Source: Yamadazyma tenuis (taxonomy: Eukaryota; Ascomycota; Pichiomycetes; Serinales; Debaryomycetaceae). Taken from it: DNA of 64,000 nucleotides. The position numbers and the translations under genes are program-made. The notes under the pieces were generated by a model. The model worked only from the letters and a program-made list of their open reading frames with translations. It did not search any database and was not told the origin of the DNA. Positions 19,668 through 30,614 of the stretch are shown here, one piece after another (the first letter of the stretch is position 1; the number at the start of each line of letters is the position of its first letter). The stretch is from assembly GCF_029203305.1 (NCBI RefSeq), contig NC_089465.1, positions 806,001-870,000 of the forward strand, written 5' to 3'.

Positions 19668-19725
19668 GTCCCTGGTCTTTTCATGATTTGTTACCCGTGT
19701 CCCTAGTGTTTTCATGATTTGTTAC
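19668..19725. repeat. Direct repeat, 31-bp period, spanning the SLU7-like stop codon
   Basis: Two 27-bp copies (19668-19694 and 19699-19725) differ at only two positions and start 31 bp apart. The second copy covers the last codons and stop of the minus-strand SLU7-like gene. The first lies just beyond the stop and, because 31 is not a multiple of three, is out of frame. It looks like a short tandem duplication or slippage event. Confidence 0.85.
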
Positions 19726-20113
19726 TTGCTTCCCACTCATTGTCATTTTGAACGGTTTTGATAGACTTGATATAACTGGGTACATCGTCCCGACTTCTCA
19801 TTAACTTCTCATGTTTATCTTGCTTGTTGTTGTCCTTTATATCTTTCCGCAGAAGGCCCAACTCCGTTAACTCCAACTCATAGTCGGTGTCGTCGCCCTC
19901 GTCATCGCCGTTTACGTTGAGTCCGGTGGAGTTTTCTTTCTTTGTGTAGTCTACTTGGTACCCTTCCCACTTATCACGCTTAGCATCATAACTATCTTTC
20001 AGAAACCCATCGCCGTGCTTGGAATAGCTGTGGTCCTTCACCTCTTCCAGCTGACCTTCCTTGTACCACGGCGTTTGCTTTATGAATTTGGGAATGTATT
20101 TGTTATCTTCCAT
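19712..20113 (-). CDS. Miniature SLU7-like splicing-factor homologue
   Basis: A 133-residue hydrophilic protein starting MEDNKYIPKF; the codon two positions upstream is GTG. Residues 6-17 (YIPKFIKQTPWY) match the N-terminal motif of Slu7, the second-step splicing factor. Residues 42-52 (YDAKRDKWEGY) match the Slu7 DxRKDRWxGY motif. An acidic TDYELELTELGL segment and RSRDDVPSYIKSI (near 107-120) match the next Slu7 blocks (TDEEIELMKLEL and REDKAAYLNDI in S. cerevisiae). The CCHC zinc knuckle normally between the first two blocks, and the roughly 150-residue C-terminal part, are missing. It could be a reduced but functional Slu7 or a paralogue. Family link is by remembered motifs. Confidence 0.55.
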   Translation of the reverse strand: MEDNKYIPKFIKQTPWYKEGQLEEVKDHSYSKHGDGFLKDSYDAKRDKWEGYQVDYTKKENSTGLNVNGDDEGDDTDYELELTELGLLRKDIKDNNKQDKHEKLMRSRDDVPSYIKSIKTVQNDNEWEASNKS

Positions 20114-20266
20114 AGTCACACGGGTTTTTTTTATCTCATCGCGCTCCGCAAATGTTTGAATACTGCGATTATGTTATATTGACTATTCTACAGGCTTGGC
20201 CAGGTTGACCATATTAAATGAATTCCCATGCTGGCCACATAGGAGGTGTATGCTTTGCTTGTGGAC

Positions 20267-20953
20267 TCAGAATCCAGTCCATTCTTCTTCATCGTCGTCT
20301 TGTTCACTATCGTCTTCGTCTTCTCCAAACCACCACTTTTTGGAACGTGGATCTTCCAACACATCCTCCTTGATCTTATCTCTGTAGGTTCGTAACTTAG
20401 CACTCTTGCTCAACTCTTTGAATAGTTGCACGATCTGTTCCGGTATATCATCTCCAAATTCTTCCAACTCATCCAAATATATATCACACAAATGGTAAGG
20501 AATGGCCATGTTCTTGTTGAGGGTTAAAGGTCTCTTCATGAATGAATTGAACTCATCGATAAGTTTTTTGTCCCAGTTATTGTTGTTCAAGTACGTGAAG
20601 TTGTACCTTAAGATTCTTCTGATGAGCATATAGTACTTATCCATTCTCCACTGGTCAATACCAGCCCATTCTTTGATGATAATGACCCAAAACGCCTCAT
20701 TGTACTTAACCCAGTCCTTGGTCTTGACTCCGCTATTATTGAAGATTCTGGCCAAGTTTTCACTGAGATCTTGTTGGTTTTCAGGCCCATCGCATAACCA
20801 CATAGAATAGTATAATCCCTTCCAGAGTTTTTCCACTTGTATTAAAGTCAACTTGAATCCATTCACACTGATGTACTTTTCTAAAGATTCCACAGCCTCT
20901 TGTCTTGTTTCCTCATGTGTAGAGGCTAATGCTTTAACTAGTTTACTGGACAT
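20267..20953 (-). CDS. RRP1: Ribosomal RNA processing protein Rrp1 (Nop52)
   Basis: Nucleolar protein of pre-60S particles needed for 27S pre-rRNA processing. It has 228 residues; S. cerevisiae Rrp1 has 278. Typical motifs are LVKALASTHEETRQEAVESL at the N-terminus, LTLIQVEKLWKGLYYSMWLCDGP near 40-60, QWRMDKYYMLIRRILRYNF near 100 and NMAIPYHLCDIYLDEL near 150. It ends with an acidic tail (EDEDDSEQDDDEEEW). A poly-A/TTTTGAGATG element just 5' of the start resembles the RRPE/PAC arrangement of ribosome-biogenesis genes. Confidence 0.93.
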   Translation of the reverse strand: MSSKLVKALASTHEETRQEAVESLEKYISVNGFKLTLIQVEKLWKGLYYSMWLCDGPENQQDLSENLARIFNNSGVKTKDWVKYNEAFWVIIIKEWAGIDQWRMDKYYMLIRRILRYNFTYLNNNNWDKKLIDEFNSFMKRPLTLNKNMAIPYHLCDIYLDELEEFGDDIPEQIVQLFKELSKSAKLRTYRDKIKEDVLEDPRSKKWWFGEDEDDSEQDDDEEEWTGF

Positions 20954-20977
20954 TGCAAATGATCAAAGGTGTAGAGA

Positions 20978-20996
20978 AAAAAACTTTTGAGATGGT
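20978..20996. promoter_or_regulatory. RRPE/PAC-like element upstream of RRP1
   Basis: The plus strand reads aaaaaaacttttgagatgg, close to the arrangement upstream of ALB1 in this window (aaaattttgagatgag). RRPE (AAAAATTTT) plus PAC (GCGATGAG) pairs mark ribosome-biogenesis promoters in yeasts. The match here is imperfect and only about 25-45 bp from the start codon, so it may lie in the leader. Confidence 0.35.
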
Positions 20997-21149
20997 GTTC
21001 GCAGAATCAAAACCCACCTAAAATCGCTGGACAAAAAGACCAAATCACACACAAAAAAAACTACATATATTTGACGAATATAAAGATTAAACAGCATAAG
21101 TACATATCACTTCATATAGGACATAGCGAGATAGGTCCACTTTCAACGC

Positions 21150-21356
21150 TTAAACGATCAAATATCTGATTGGAATGTGTAATAACTTGACGGCGTACCC
21201 AACAACTCCCATCATTATGAAACCAATACCCACGGCCCTGATGATTTTCAAGTACTCCTTCTGGTCAGGCTTTTGACATCTCTTGATGAAGGCGGTTCCG
21301 TCCTTAAGGAATTCAGTAGGAACTTCAGTTAATTTTTCAAATCCTTCGGCAGCCAT
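21150..21356 (-). CDS. SSS1: Sec61 translocon gamma subunit
   Basis: Tail-anchored subunit of the ER protein-conducting channel. The 68 residues follow the SecE/Sec61-gamma plan: an amphipathic helix with KRCQKPDQKEYLKIIRAV, then one membrane span (GIGFIMMGVVGYAVKLLHIPI) and a short lumenal end. The length is slightly below S. cerevisiae Sss1 (80), the difference being at the N-terminus. No intron is needed. Confidence 0.95.
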   Translation of the reverse strand: MAAEGFEKLTEVPTEFLKDGTAFIKRCQKPDQKEYLKIIRAVGIGFIMMGVVGYAVKLLHIPIRYLIV

Positions 21357-21512
21357 ATTCTAATGATATCTGGTCTTTTGAAAAACTCGTTCACTTTTGT
21401 CAACGCGATAAAGTGCATTCGAATCCCCGGTACGCACACGACACTCGTATAAAGATATACCCCAAATAAATTTATCCTCTATATATCAACTAGCTAATTA
21501 AACTGGTGGATG

Positions 21513-23279
21513 CTAGAATAGCTCTAAGAAAGGTTCATCATCTTGTCGTTGTTTAATCATTTCTTGTTCTCTCTTTTCTTCGATCTTTTTGGCCAATTTG
21601 GGCAATCTGGTCTTGAAAAACTGCGTAGCTTCGGCTCTCATCTGATAATCCAAGCACCATTCATTGATCAAAGGTTGTACTTGTCCCACAAGCTGGTTGT
21701 TCAACTTGGCTTCAATCATCCACTTGATGGCTTGGTAGTACAAACTTTGTATTGACCATAGGGTGTTATTAAGACCAAGATACTTGAAGTTAAATGAACC
21801 TCTGGTGACAGAGAACTGGTAGTTATGGCTGTTGAGTAACTCCAAAAACTCAAATACTTCTTGTTCAGTGCCCAGCCTCTTAAGGAAATTCCAGTAAGTT
21901 TTGTATGCAACCACTGAAAATCTGCCATTGGAACTCTGAAAGAGAGACCAGATTTGCCTCATGATATTCACTCGTTTCTGTATCAAATCCTCGGTAAACT
22001 GTAGATATCTTTCGTAATCAAAGTTAACATCATTCATGAGATCTGGGAGTGTCGAATGTTTGGCTTGGGGGTTGATATTCTTAATGTAATAGTCCAATAC
22101 CATTTTCTTATTGAACTTGGTGGTCAAGTCTGTCCATTTGAGTAGATTCCCCCAAAAGAACCCAGCTTCTTGGCTCTCCAAGTATACACTAGCGTGGCTT
22201 TGAAATGCATTGATGAATTTCATCGACTCGAAATACCGGTGGTTGTAAGATAATGCAATGACAATGGAATTCAAAACGCCAATACTGATATTGGTATCCG
22301 AAATGATTTTGTTTGGTACTTTTTCTCCACTAACGTCCACTCCGTATATCTCGTGGATCAACTGATATATGCTGTCGACTTTTCTGTAGTACCCGAGACA
22401 CAAAATGATATTTTCAATCTGAGACTCAAGCTTATTATGCTTTAAAAACGAGTTCAACAACTGACTCAACGGCATCCTTTTATAGTAACTATGGGCCACG
22501 TTTGTATTCACTATGAACACATCATTTTCGTATACCTTCCATAGTCTCGGATCCCCCCCGTTAATCTTGAATCGTATGTCCCACATTTTTGGGGTATATT
22601 GGTCCATGTTGAACTCTTGATCGAATCTATCGAACCATTTGTTTGCCAAATCAAACTTGTTGTTGGAGAACTCAAACACAATAAGATTTTCAAAGTCTCC
22701 AACGCTTAATCTAATGCCGGTGGAAATACTTGGTTTGTAAAATTCAACTCTTAAACTCTCGGAATATATGGATACATGATCTTCAAAGAGTAGGTTGGAG
22801 TACAAATCTCTGATTCGTGCTCTCCAGGTATCTGCTTTTGTCTGGAGCTCGCTGACACGAGCTGGAGCCATCTTCCCTTGGCGAGCTCTGGTAAGCTCCA
22901 ATAAGGTGTCGATTTGATGGTCCATGAGTTTGCCGATAAAAAAGGTGATTTCTTGTGGAGTCAAATGGGAGGCTTGACGATTGGAGATGATGGTTTGCAA
23001 GGTTTCCATTAGCCGGAGGTATTGCTTATCCTTGAGCAAATTATAGATTTGATATTTGATATAAAGTTGATGTTCGACCACTGAGCTAAAATGAGCACTT
23101 GACAAGCTACTCAAAAACTTTGCTGAAGAACTTTGACATAGGTATTGTTTGACAGACATGGATTTGACGGCTCGGGGACTGGTGTTATGAAAAGTTTCAG
23201 TCAGATACTCGGTGTACGAGGAAGCCTGTGCTTGGGTCGAAAGCAACCGCCTACACGGCCTTATCCCGTACTTGATCAT
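21513..23279 (-). CDS. Predicted mitochondrial protein, possibly PPR-like
   Basis: I do not recognise a definite orthologue. The 588 residues begin with a typical mitochondrial presequence (MIKYGIRPCRRLLSTQAQASS, basic and hydroxylated with no acidic residue). The rest is predicted helical, with runs spaced like helical-repeat proteins that stabilise or translate mitochondrial mRNAs (for example VAYKTYWNFLKRLGTEQEVFEFLELL near 460-490). The C-terminus is highly charged (KLAKKIEEKREQEMIKQRQDDE). A gene-expression factor of the Aep/Atp22/Cbp type is plausible by composition only. It lies between SSS1 and the dienoyl-CoA isomerase, all on the minus strand. Confidence 0.75.
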   Translation of the reverse strand: MIKYGIRPCRRLLSTQAQASSYTEYLTETFHNTSPRAVKSMSVKQYLCQSSSAKFLSSLSSAHFSSVVEHQLYIKYQIYNLLKDKQYLRLMETLQTIISNRQASHLTPQEITFFIGKLMDHQIDTLLELTRARQGKMAPARVSELQTKADTWRARIRDLYSNLLFEDHVSIYSESLRVEFYKPSISTGIRLSVGDFENLIVFEFSNNKFDLANKWFDRFDQEFNMDQYTPKMWDIRFKINGGDPRLWKVYENDVFIVNTNVAHSYYKRMPLSQLLNSFLKHNKLESQIENIILCLGYYRKVDSIYQLIHEIYGVDVSGEKVPNKIISDTNISIGVLNSIVIALSYNHRYFESMKFINAFQSHASVYLESQEAGFFWGNLLKWTDLTTKFNKKMVLDYYIKNINPQAKHSTLPDLMNDVNFDYERYLQFTEDLIQKRVNIMRQIWSLFQSSNGRFSVVAYKTYWNFLKRLGTEQEVFEFLELLNSHNYQFSVTRGSFNFKYLGLNNTLWSIQSLYYQAIKWMIEAKLNNQLVGQVQPLINEWCLDYQMRAEATQFFKTRLPKLAKKIEEKREQEMIKQRQDDEPFLELF

Positions 23280-23324
23280 TAATGTTGAAAATTTTCAGGT
23301 CGCTTTTTTTCGCAATACATACTA

Positions 23325-24131
23325 CTAAAACTTACTAGGAATTTTGGTGATGTGAATGGCGTTGTAGTCGGCAATGTCCAACAAGCCTGTTGAGACATTT
23401 CCACCATTGTTAATGAATTGAAGAGAATCTTTCGTCCCTTTAATGGCCCATTGAGCATTTTGGTTGATGTCACTACCAAGCTCATGGCAATATTCGTAAC
23501 CGGACTTCAAATCAGCGCAAACTTTACTCACCAATCCAATATCATAGGCCTCTTGAGCGCCAAATATTTCACCTGTCAAAGCGTATTGGTTCAACTTAGA
23601 CTTGTTGTTGACGAGAAATGGAAGCCTTTGTAATGATCCCATGTCTGCAACAATACCGATTTTGATCTCTCTGATGGACATTTTGACACCTTCAACCGCC
23701 ACACGGATAGAACAGGTAGCAGCAATGTCCATCGCCAAACCATATGAGATCCCATTCAACAAGCAAATGGTTGGGGTTCTGATTCTGGCAGGTGTTGAAA
23801 TGGCTTCCTGAAATTCAATGATGTGTTTGTATAGCGTATCATATTTCTGCCTGTATGACAAACTATCATCTTCCGCAAGTTGTGTGAGGATGGCTGCATC
23901 CTTCAAGTTCAATCCGCTCGAAAACGATTTTTCAATTGAAGATGAAATCAAAATAATGTTGGTGTCTGGGTCTTTATCTAACTTTTCCAAAAGCTCTTGG
24001 TACCCTCTCCATGTGGATTCAGCAAATGCATTAAGGGTCTTGGGGTTATTGAACTGAAGATTAATGAATCCTTCTTCGATCTCCTTAACTATGAATTCGG
24101 GATGTTGGTAGTTTTCTGAGCTAAATGGCAT
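23325..24131 (-). CDS. Delta3,5-delta2,4-dienoyl-CoA isomerase, ECH1 type
   Basis: Crotonase-family enzyme of unsaturated fatty-acid beta-oxidation, 268 residues. The oxyanion-hole regions FSSGLNLKDAA and NGISYGLAMDIAATCSIR are present. Asp in AMDIAA, Glu in IREIKIG and Asp in VADMGSLQRLP correspond to the three acidic residues required in rat ECH1-type isomerases, so this activity is favoured over plain hydratase or Eci1. The C-terminus is SKF, a non-canonical but plausible peroxisomal targeting signal type 1. S. cerevisiae Dci1/Eci1 are relatives. The peroxisomal carrier ANT1 lies elsewhere in the window but fits the same pathway. Confidence 0.85.
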   Translation of the reverse strand: MPFSSENYQHPEFIVKEIEEGFINLQFNNPKTLNAFAESTWRGYQELLEKLDKDPDTNIILISSSIEKSFSSGLNLKDAAILTQLAEDDSLSYRQKYDTLYKHIIEFQEAISTPARIRTPTICLLNGISYGLAMDIAATCSIRVAVEGVKMSIREIKIGIVADMGSLQRLPFLVNNKSKLNQYALTGEIFGAQEAYDIGLVSKVCADLKSGYEYCHELGSDINQNAQWAIKGTKDSLQFINNGGNVSTGLLDIADYNAIHITKIPSKF

Positions 24132-24225
24132 TGTTGGTCAAAAAAATCAAAACTTGTGGGGTTCTCACATTTTAAATACTTTTGAGATTATATCCCACGG
24201 CTTTGTAAAATGCGCACATGAACTC

Positions 24226-26655
24226 TTAAACAGTATACCTACCAGTTGAACCTGATTGATTTGCTGTTTGTAAACCTTCGATCATCCGCTGTTTGATCAT
24301 CTCATTCGCCTCTTGAACCGCTCCATGAGTCAATCCTTCCACAAGCAAGTACAATTTTGGAGGCCCATCTTTTTTGGCTTTACCGTTCGCATAGAATTGA
24401 CCCTTATGGGTAATAGATGTAGATGTAGATTCAATGATCTTTGAAATGCTCTCTCCGTTGGAAACAAACCACCGCACCGTTTGAGGAAGATCGTTGATTG
24501 TAATACGAGAATGGAACTTCGATCTGTCGGGACCTGAAGAATCTGATGGAATGCCCTCCACAATATCAAAATCAGGTAAATTGCTAGTAAGCTCTTCTGT
24601 TGCAGGTTTGGTGGTAGAAATGGGTGTGGTGGATACACTCACGGATGTGGAGGACTTCTCTTCGTATGTTTGACGCTCTAAATCCTTGGTGCTGTCTCTT
24701 TGCTGTTGAAGCTTTTCTAAACCTTTACCACCAAATCCAGAAGAGTACTTCTCTTTCCCACTCTTAACCTTGGCAATGAACTCTTCACTGATTTTGTTCA
24801 ACCTGGGATCAATTGGTGGAGTAAGAACCTTAATTATGTCGGCTATAGCTCTGTCCTGTTGGTCTGTAATGAACGTAATCGCTGTACCGTTCTTTCCAGC
24901 TCTTCCAGTTCTTCCCACCCTATGGATGTAATCTTCTAAATGGCTAGGAGCATCATAGTTAATGACTAGATCCAAGCCCTTTACGTCTAGGCCCCTTGCT
25001 GCAATAGAGGTTGCAATCAAAATGTCAAGCCCAGAATCTGGAGACGAGAACTCTTTGATAGCAAATTTCCGATCAATTTGATCTTTACCCCCATGAAGGG
25101 AAACACAATTGTAGTCACTGGAGATTAATTGAACCATTAACAGATCTGCCAGGTCTTGTTTTTCAACGAAAATCAACACTTTTGAATTCTCGTTCTCCTT
25201 GATGAATCCATCAATAACCTCGACAAGTTTCATGAATTTTATACGATTGACTTCCTCTTCATTTAAGGAACCAACTTCGAACAATTCTAACTTTTGTTTG
25301 ATTTCACTGGCCACTATGTTGATTCCGCCAACAATTATTTCTACTGGATTATTCAATCCATGTTTAGCCAATTTCTCCAATTTTCTGGGAAATGTAGCCG
25401 AAAATAGCACTGTTTGTCTATCAGGCCTCACCTGTGATATAATCTTTTTGACTTGAGGTTCAAACCCCATATCATACATTCTATCTGCTTCATCCAAAAC
25501 CAAATATGTTACTCTTTTCAAGTTAGTGACTCTACCACTATTCACGGTCAATAAGTCGATTACTCTACCAGGAGTTCCCACAATGACCTGCACTCCTTTC
25601 TTTAGTTCGGCAATCTGGGATTCTATACTTGACCCCCCATAACAACAGCATGAGCTGACAGACTTGCTGAAGTTCGAGATTTCTTTGTTAACCTGAAAAG
25701 CTAATTCTCGAGTTGGTGTCAATATCAAAGCAATTGGCCCATCTCCTTCTTGCAATGGATCCTGATCTTGTACATGCCTAATCATAGGCAAAACAAATGA
25801 AAGAGTCTTTCCTGACCCAGTTTTAGCTACTCCAATTATATCTCTTCCTGACATGATAGTTGGTAATGCTTGACATTGAATTGGAGAAGGAGTTTCATAG
25901 TTGAGGGTCTTAAAAATCGATAATATACTCAAAGGTAGACCGAGTTGTGACCATTTTGTGATGGGAAGTGGGCAGTCAACACCTTTCACCTTGATATCTT
26001 GTCGTATTTTCGTTATCTCATCAGATGATAAAGATTCAAATTCTTTTGGTGGTTTGTAAAATACCCTCCTGAAGGGCTTATAGTCAATGGAACTATGGTC
26101 AACGGTCTCGAGGGCCTTTTCTCTCTCCTGTAACTTCTTGAGTTTAGATGATAGTATATCGTTTTGAGTATCGGAATCCTCTTCAAAGTCTTCGTCTTCG
26201 TGTTCATTATCCGACTGCAAAACTACTTTTGTTGGCGTATCATTCTTGCTGATGCTCTCGATAAACATGTCCAAGTCAATATCCTCCTCTTCATCAGTAG
26301 CTTTTTTTGGGGTTTCCTCGGTTCCCAAAGTGGGTTTTTTGAACTTTGGTCTCGTATCGTCTTCTTCATCTTCATCACCAAAAATCGATCGTTTAGCAGT
26401 ATCAATCTTCGGCTTCTGCACCTTCGTTAATTTCAAAGTAGGCATTACCTTTGCTTTAGGAGCCCCATCAGTTGCCAGCTTTGTTGGACTACTTGAGTCG
26501 GTAGATTTCCCGAGTCTCTTTATCCTCCACAATTCTAATCTTTTACGTTTTTTATCATCATCGTCAGCATTACCCTTCTGTAACTTCTTTTGTTTCCACG
26601 CAGCCAACTTCTCTTGACGCTGTCTGTGCTTCTCTGCATCGTTAGTAGCATTCAT
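24226..26655 (-). CDS. PRP5: DEAD-box splicing helicase Prp5
   Basis: RNA-dependent ATPase acting at the branch-site step when U2 snRNP joins the spliceosome. The start at 26655 gives 809 residues (S. cerevisiae 849). A charged N-terminus ([19 protein letters not shown]) resembles DDX46/Prp5. The Q motif lies in [14 protein letters not shown]. Helicase motifs are intact: [37 protein letters not shown] and [30 protein letters not shown] and [16 protein letters not shown] are typical of Prp5. The C-terminal domain [18 protein letters not shown] matches DDX46 orthologues. A longer frame to 26763 is less likely. Confidence 0.93.
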   Translation of the reverse strand: MNATNDAEKHRQRQEKLAAWKQKKLQKGNADDDDKKRKRLELWRIKRLGKSTDSSSPTKLATDGAPKAKVMPTLKLTKVQKPKIDTAKRSIFGDEDEEDDTRPKFKKPTLGTEETPKKATDEEEDIDLDMFIESISKNDTPTKVVLQSDNEHEDEDFEEDSDTQNDILSSKLKKLQEREKALETVDHSSIDYKPFRRVFYKPPKEFESLSSDEITKIRQDIKVKGVDCPLPITKWSQLGLPLSILSIFKTLNYETPSPIQCQALPTIMSGRDIIGVAKTGSGKTLSFVLPMIRHVQDQDPLQEGDGPIALILTPTRELAFQVNKEISNFSKSVSSCCCYGGSSIESQIAELKKGVQVIVGTPGRVIDLLTVNSGRVTNLKRVTYLVLDEADRMYDMGFEPQVKKIISQVRPDRQTVLFSATFPRKLEKLAKHGLNNPVEIIVGGINIVASEIKQKLELFEVGSLNEEEVNRIKFMKLVEVIDGFIKENENSKVLIFVEKQDLADLLMVQLISSDYNCVSLHGGKDQIDRKFAIKEFSSPDSGLDILIATSIAARGLDVKGLDLVINYDAPSHLEDYIHRVGRTGRAGKNGTAITFITDQQDRAIADIIKVLTPPIDPRLNKISEEFIAKVKSGKEKYSSGFGGKGLEKLQQQRDSTKDLERQTYEEKSSTSVSVSTTPISTTKPATEELTSNLPDFDIVEGIPSDSSGPDRSKFHSRITINDLPQTVRWFVSNGESISKIIESTSTSITHKGQFYANGKAKKDGPPKLYLLVEGLTHGAVQEANEMIKQRMIEGLQTANQSGSTGRYTV

Positions 26656-26786
26656 TTCCTTGGTCGCATAAAGTCTACCTACTCCTCTGTCAGAGATGAG
26701 CTTAAAGAATGTATTGTTTTGGAATCGCGCCCTCTCACGGATTACTGCAAAAACATAATGCAAATGTCTATATGGAAACTAAAAAA

Positions 26787-29700
26787 CTATAATGCAGTGG
26801 TAACTGTAACTGTTTGAGAGTTGAGCAAGACCACGGGTGGAAGGTCATGAAGCCAAATAGATAAGTTGTTTACATACTCAAATGAATCATTATCATCCAA
26901 GTGAGTATTCAAAGATGGAGCAGGTAAGGTCGAAAAGATAACTCCCGTTTGGACTTTAGCAGAGTGCAACTTCATCAAGTCGTTCAAAATGATATGTTGA
27001 CCTTTAGCTGGTATATCATCAAAAGAGAGCTCTTTGAGTTCCTGTTGTAATTGTTTCTGAGTTATAACACCTTCTGAGGATGCCAATTCCGAAGCATCTG
27101 GTTGAACTCCTATATGAGATAGGGGTTGTTGTTGTGGAACACTACCTAAAGTAGAAAAATTCCTGGGTACAGTTCTTGAAAATCCTTTACTTGACTGACG
27201 CTGAGTCAACGCTGGTAAATTAGTGGTGCTGGAGTTCAAAGAAGGAATATCTTCGTCATCATCAACAGCAAGAAATTGAGGCGTCTTCAATTGTTGGATA
27301 ATGCCATCATCGTTAGAAATGATTGAAGGAGACATCATTCCACTTCTGTCATTACTTGATTTGCCATGAGACTTCTTTTTCTTGTCAAGCAGAAGGTTGA
27401 AGTAGTCAATTTTATCATCTTTTGTTTCTTTTTCATTTGGTGTGGTTAATACACTGTTCTCTTCTGACTTAGAGCAGTTGGTTCCATCATCGATGAATCC
27501 AATTGATTGCTTGGTATCATTTTCTACATTGTTCGTGTCTTCATTCTCATTTTCGTCATCTTCATTGTCTTGCAATTGAGCATTAGGAGTTTTGAGCGAA
27601 ACAAAGTTAGGCTTTAAATTCGACCTGGACGACTTCACAGACACCTGGTCTGAGGCAAGGTGATTAGAAAACTTCAAACTCAATTTGTAATTCAAATTTT
27701 TGGCTAATTTGTCTGGAGCCTGAGATTCCACGGGAGGATCAATTTGGAAGTACTTCGAGGAGTTAATTGTATCTTCATCAAACTCATCATCATCGTCAGA
27801 GCTGTAGGCATTTTCAACTCCGTCATAGTTCAAAATTCCTCCGTGCATGTTGAAGCTTAAAGACAATCCTTTATCATGCAAGTTGGAGATAGTGTCCCTT
27901 CTCTGTCTTCCATTTTTGTTTGTTGTCGTGTTGCTTCTGTTCAATCCAAGACCCCTGTATTCGTTGGTTCCATACCATGAAGCTTGATCTGTTTTCTTCT
28001 TCAATTTTTGCTTCTCGATTTGAGCCAATGTTTCTCTGGCGTTAGTCAAGTTCTTCCACCACTGATCGTATTTCAAAATCTTATCTATCTTGTCGTACAT
28101 AAACTTGTTGCTTGCATTCTTAGTATAACCTTTAACAATATAGTTATAGGAACTCAAAGAACCATCATTCAAACAGATTACCTTGATCTTGGCTTCTATT
28201 CTTAAGTTCTGTAGCAAATTAGTCAATCTTTTCTTCTCTTCAGGAACTTCGGACTTGTCTTCCACGAATACTATGACTCGCAATTGATGATTATTATATT
28301 TCCACTCGGGAACCGATGAAAGAATCGAGCCCAATTGTAGAATCAACGTGTATGTGTCAAAGTTGGTAGAAAGCACAGACATGCCATCAACTTCATTAAT
28401 AGAAGACATCTGAATGGGGTATAAATCAATGAACTTTTTATCAGCTTTTGGTGTATCCCTAGAAGTTCTCCATATTTTAGACCACACACTATAATGAGCT
28501 ATACTGGGGACTTCCAAAGAAGTGAAATTTGCAGCCACCGCAACTGAACTTTGCATTATCACCAAGTCTTCAACCACTTGAACCCACTGATTAATTGATA
28601 CCTGTTGTTCTTCTCTACAGTCATCAGTAGGCAATTGGCGGAATTGGGATTTATTTTTGAACGATGTCAATGGCAATTGCAAACCATGTTTGGCAAAATC
28701 AAAAAAACCTAACACTGTAATATTGGGTTTCATACCACCCAAACCAGATCCCAAGTATACATTTCGAACACCCCAGGGCAATGTGGGACCTAAAGCGATT
28801 TGGACAAAAGCTTTGATATTGGCCATATCTCTTAGCTTAATCCAAGCTGACTTTTGCTTTTGGACTTCCTTGTAGGCAGTTATGCTGAACTCAGAATCAC
28901 TTTCGCTAGCACTTTTGGTGATGGTATCATCATTTAAAATCACCACATGACCCAAAACATACAACCCACCTTTCTTCAAATGGTTGCAAAAGCCTATTAG
29001 ATTCCAACTTGACCTTGGATTATCGCATAATAATAGGATTTGAGGTCTCCAGTACTTAACGTTCATATCTACCTTCAATCTCAATAAGTACTTTCTGACT
29101 TGGTGATAAATTAATAACTGGGATATGTCACCAAACTTGGAAGGAGGGGTGGAATAGTGGATTAAAAGAATCAATACTAGTAACAGGATGATCACAAGAC
29201 TAGCAGACATACCATCTACGATGAACATTGCAATCACCGACAACACAGATCCACTAAAAGCAGTTTGGACGTTGAAGTATTTAAAAGAAGGCCTAAAATT
29301 TGGAGCTGACCCGATCTTCAATAAGAAACATGCCAAGTTTGTAACGATGAATGTCATTAAGAAAGCCATTGTAACAAAAACAGCAATTTGATTAATATCA
29401 GCGAATAGAAAAAGTTGTGCTAATACCCAAGTAGCCAATATAGCCCAGTATGAAGCCTTTTCCTGTTCATTGATGGATTTTTTCTTGGTGTTGAAACAAG
29501 AAAGACCAGGGATAATTCTATCATTTGCAATAGCATTCAACAAGGAAGCGGCACCAACTACTCCCATAATCACTGAGAAAAGAGAAGTAGACAATTCACC
29601 AATAATGATCACATACCCCTGCAAGTTCACCGTTTGAATCACTTTAATATCTTTGTAAAGTAATTGCCTAGGAACGGCCGTTCCTATAGACAATATTACT

Positions 29701-30614
29701 ATACCGTATAATACAAATGTCAAAACTAAACCCCGTATAGTTCCTTGCGGTATAGATTTGGATGGATCCTTTAAGGCTCCCGACATAGAAGCCCCAGCAT
29801 AAATCCCTGAAGTAGCTGGGAAGAAAATACCAAATAAGTCCCTAAAGGTTTCGGGAGTATCTAGAACTGAGCCGGCAGCTCCCTTTGTGAAATGAGGAAA
29901 TAAGTTTTCCTTGAAGATCCTCCAGCTTAATCCCACCTGATAAGCTTCACCCATAAAAATGGTTTTGGTGTGCAAGGTAGATAAAGGGATAGAAAGCGTT
30001 GAAAGCACCAACAACACAAAGAGCCAAAGGGCTGCTTTAGATACCACATTTGCTCCCACCAACGCTACTCCCGTACATAAGGCCAATAGAATGGTTGAAT
30101 AAAGTAATGTCCAGAAGTAGCCCACTGGTAAAAGTTGGTACAAGTCCCCATCAATTTGGCCAAAATTTACCAAGAGTGACTCGATGAAACCTACCACATT
30201 CAAAGAACTATTCAAGATCTGGCCGATGAAGAAAATGATTCCAATGGCTCCCCCAAACTCAGGTCCTAATGATCTAGAAATCATATAATAAGCACCTCCA
30301 CCTTTAACAGTCCCATTGGTGGCAATAGCACTCACCGACATCACCGTCAACATGTCGATCAAGTAAGATAATATAAGCAATCCCAACGCCCCTAAAATCC
30401 CCATTTGTCCCACAATAAACCCGAATCTTAAGAACATCAAGATCGATAAGACGTTAAGCGATGTGGGAATGAAAACCCCCAGAAAAGTGCCCAACTTGGG
30501 AGACTCTGAATCTTCGGCCTTTGTCTGTTGGGTCACTCCAGTGGACACTCCGAGTTGGGCCCCGTACTGGGGGGCAGGACTCATTAAGTGTGTTGATTCA
30601 TTTGAATCATTCAT
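26787..30614 (-). CDS. VHC1: Vacuolar cation-chloride cotransporter Vhc1
   Basis: SLC12-family K+-Cl- cotransporter of the vacuolar membrane, orthologous to S. cerevisiae YBR235W. The 1275 residues start [11 protein letters not shown]; a 33-residue upstream extension is not conserved. Roughly residues 35-510 hold the 12-span APC-fold domain, opening [20 protein letters not shown] and containing [14 protein letters not shown] and [16 protein letters not shown]. The long cytoplasmic region carries [23 protein letters not shown] motifs, a disordered acidic stretch near 900-1180, and ends [19 protein letters not shown], the conserved SLC12 end. It is somewhat longer than the S. cerevisiae protein because of the disordered insert. 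Confidence 0.94.
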   Translation of the reverse strand: MNDSNESTHLMSPAPQYGAQLGVSTGVTQQTKAEDSESPKLGTFLGVFIPTSLNVLSILMFLRFGFIVGQMGILGALGLLILSYLIDMLTVMSVSAIATNGTVKGGGAYYMISRSLGPEFGGAIGIIFFIGQILNSSLNVVGFIESLLVNFGQIDGDLYQLLPVGYFWTLLYSTILLALCTGVALVGANVVSKAALWLFVLLVLSTLSIPLSTLHTKTIFMGEAYQVGLSWRIFKENLFPHFTKGAAGSVLDTPETFRDLFGIFFPATSGIYAGASMSGALKDPSKSIPQGTIRGLVLTFVLYGIVILSIGTAVPRQLLYKDIKVIQTVNLQGYVIIIGELSTSLFSVIMGVVGAASLLNAIANDRIIPGLSCFNTKKKSINEQEKASYWAILATWVLAQLFLFADINQIAVFVTMAFLMTFIVTNLACFLLKIGSAPNFRPSFKYFNVQTAFSGSVLSVIAMFIVDGMSASLVIILLLVLILLIHYSTPPSKFGDISQLLIYHQVRKYLLRLKVDMNVKYWRPQILLLCDNPRSSWNLIGFCNHLKKGGLYVLGHVVILNDDTITKSASESDSEFSITAYKEVQKQKSAWIKLRDMANIKAFVQIALGPTLPWGVRNVYLGSGLGGMKPNITVLGFFDFAKHGLQLPLTSFKNKSQFRQLPTDDCREEQQVSINQWVQVVEDLVIMQSSVAVAANFTSLEVPSIAHYSVWSKIWRTSRDTPKADKKFIDLYPIQMSSINEVDGMSVLSTNFDTYTLILQLGSILSSVPEWKYNNHQLRVIVFVEDKSEVPEEKKRLTNLLQNLRIEAKIKVICLNDGSLSSYNYIVKGYTKNASNKFMYDKIDKILKYDQWWKNLTNARETLAQIEKQKLKKKTDQASWYGTNEYRGLGLNRSNTTTNKNGRQRRDTISNLHDKGLSLSFNMHGGILNYDGVENAYSSDDDDEFDEDTINSSKYFQIDPPVESQAPDKLAKNLNYKLSLKFSNHLASDQVSVKSSRSNLKPNFVSLKTPNAQLQDNEDDENENEDTNNVENDTKQSIGFIDDGTNCSKSEENSVLTTPNEKETKDDKIDYFNLLLDKKKKSHGKSSNDRSGMMSPSIISNDDGIIQQLKTPQFLAVDDDEDIPSLNSSTTNLPALTQRQSSKGFSRTVPRNFSTLGSVPQQQPLSHIGVQPDASELASSEGVITQKQLQQELKELSFDDIPAKGQHIILNDLMKLHSAKVQTGVIFSTLPAPSLNTHLDDNDSFEYVNNLSIWLHDLPPVVLLNSQTVTVTTAL

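Noticed and set aside
19482..19706. Plus-strand 74-codon Cys-rich frame
   Set aside because: No conserved pattern; it overlaps the 31-bp-period repeat and lies in the upstream region of other genes.
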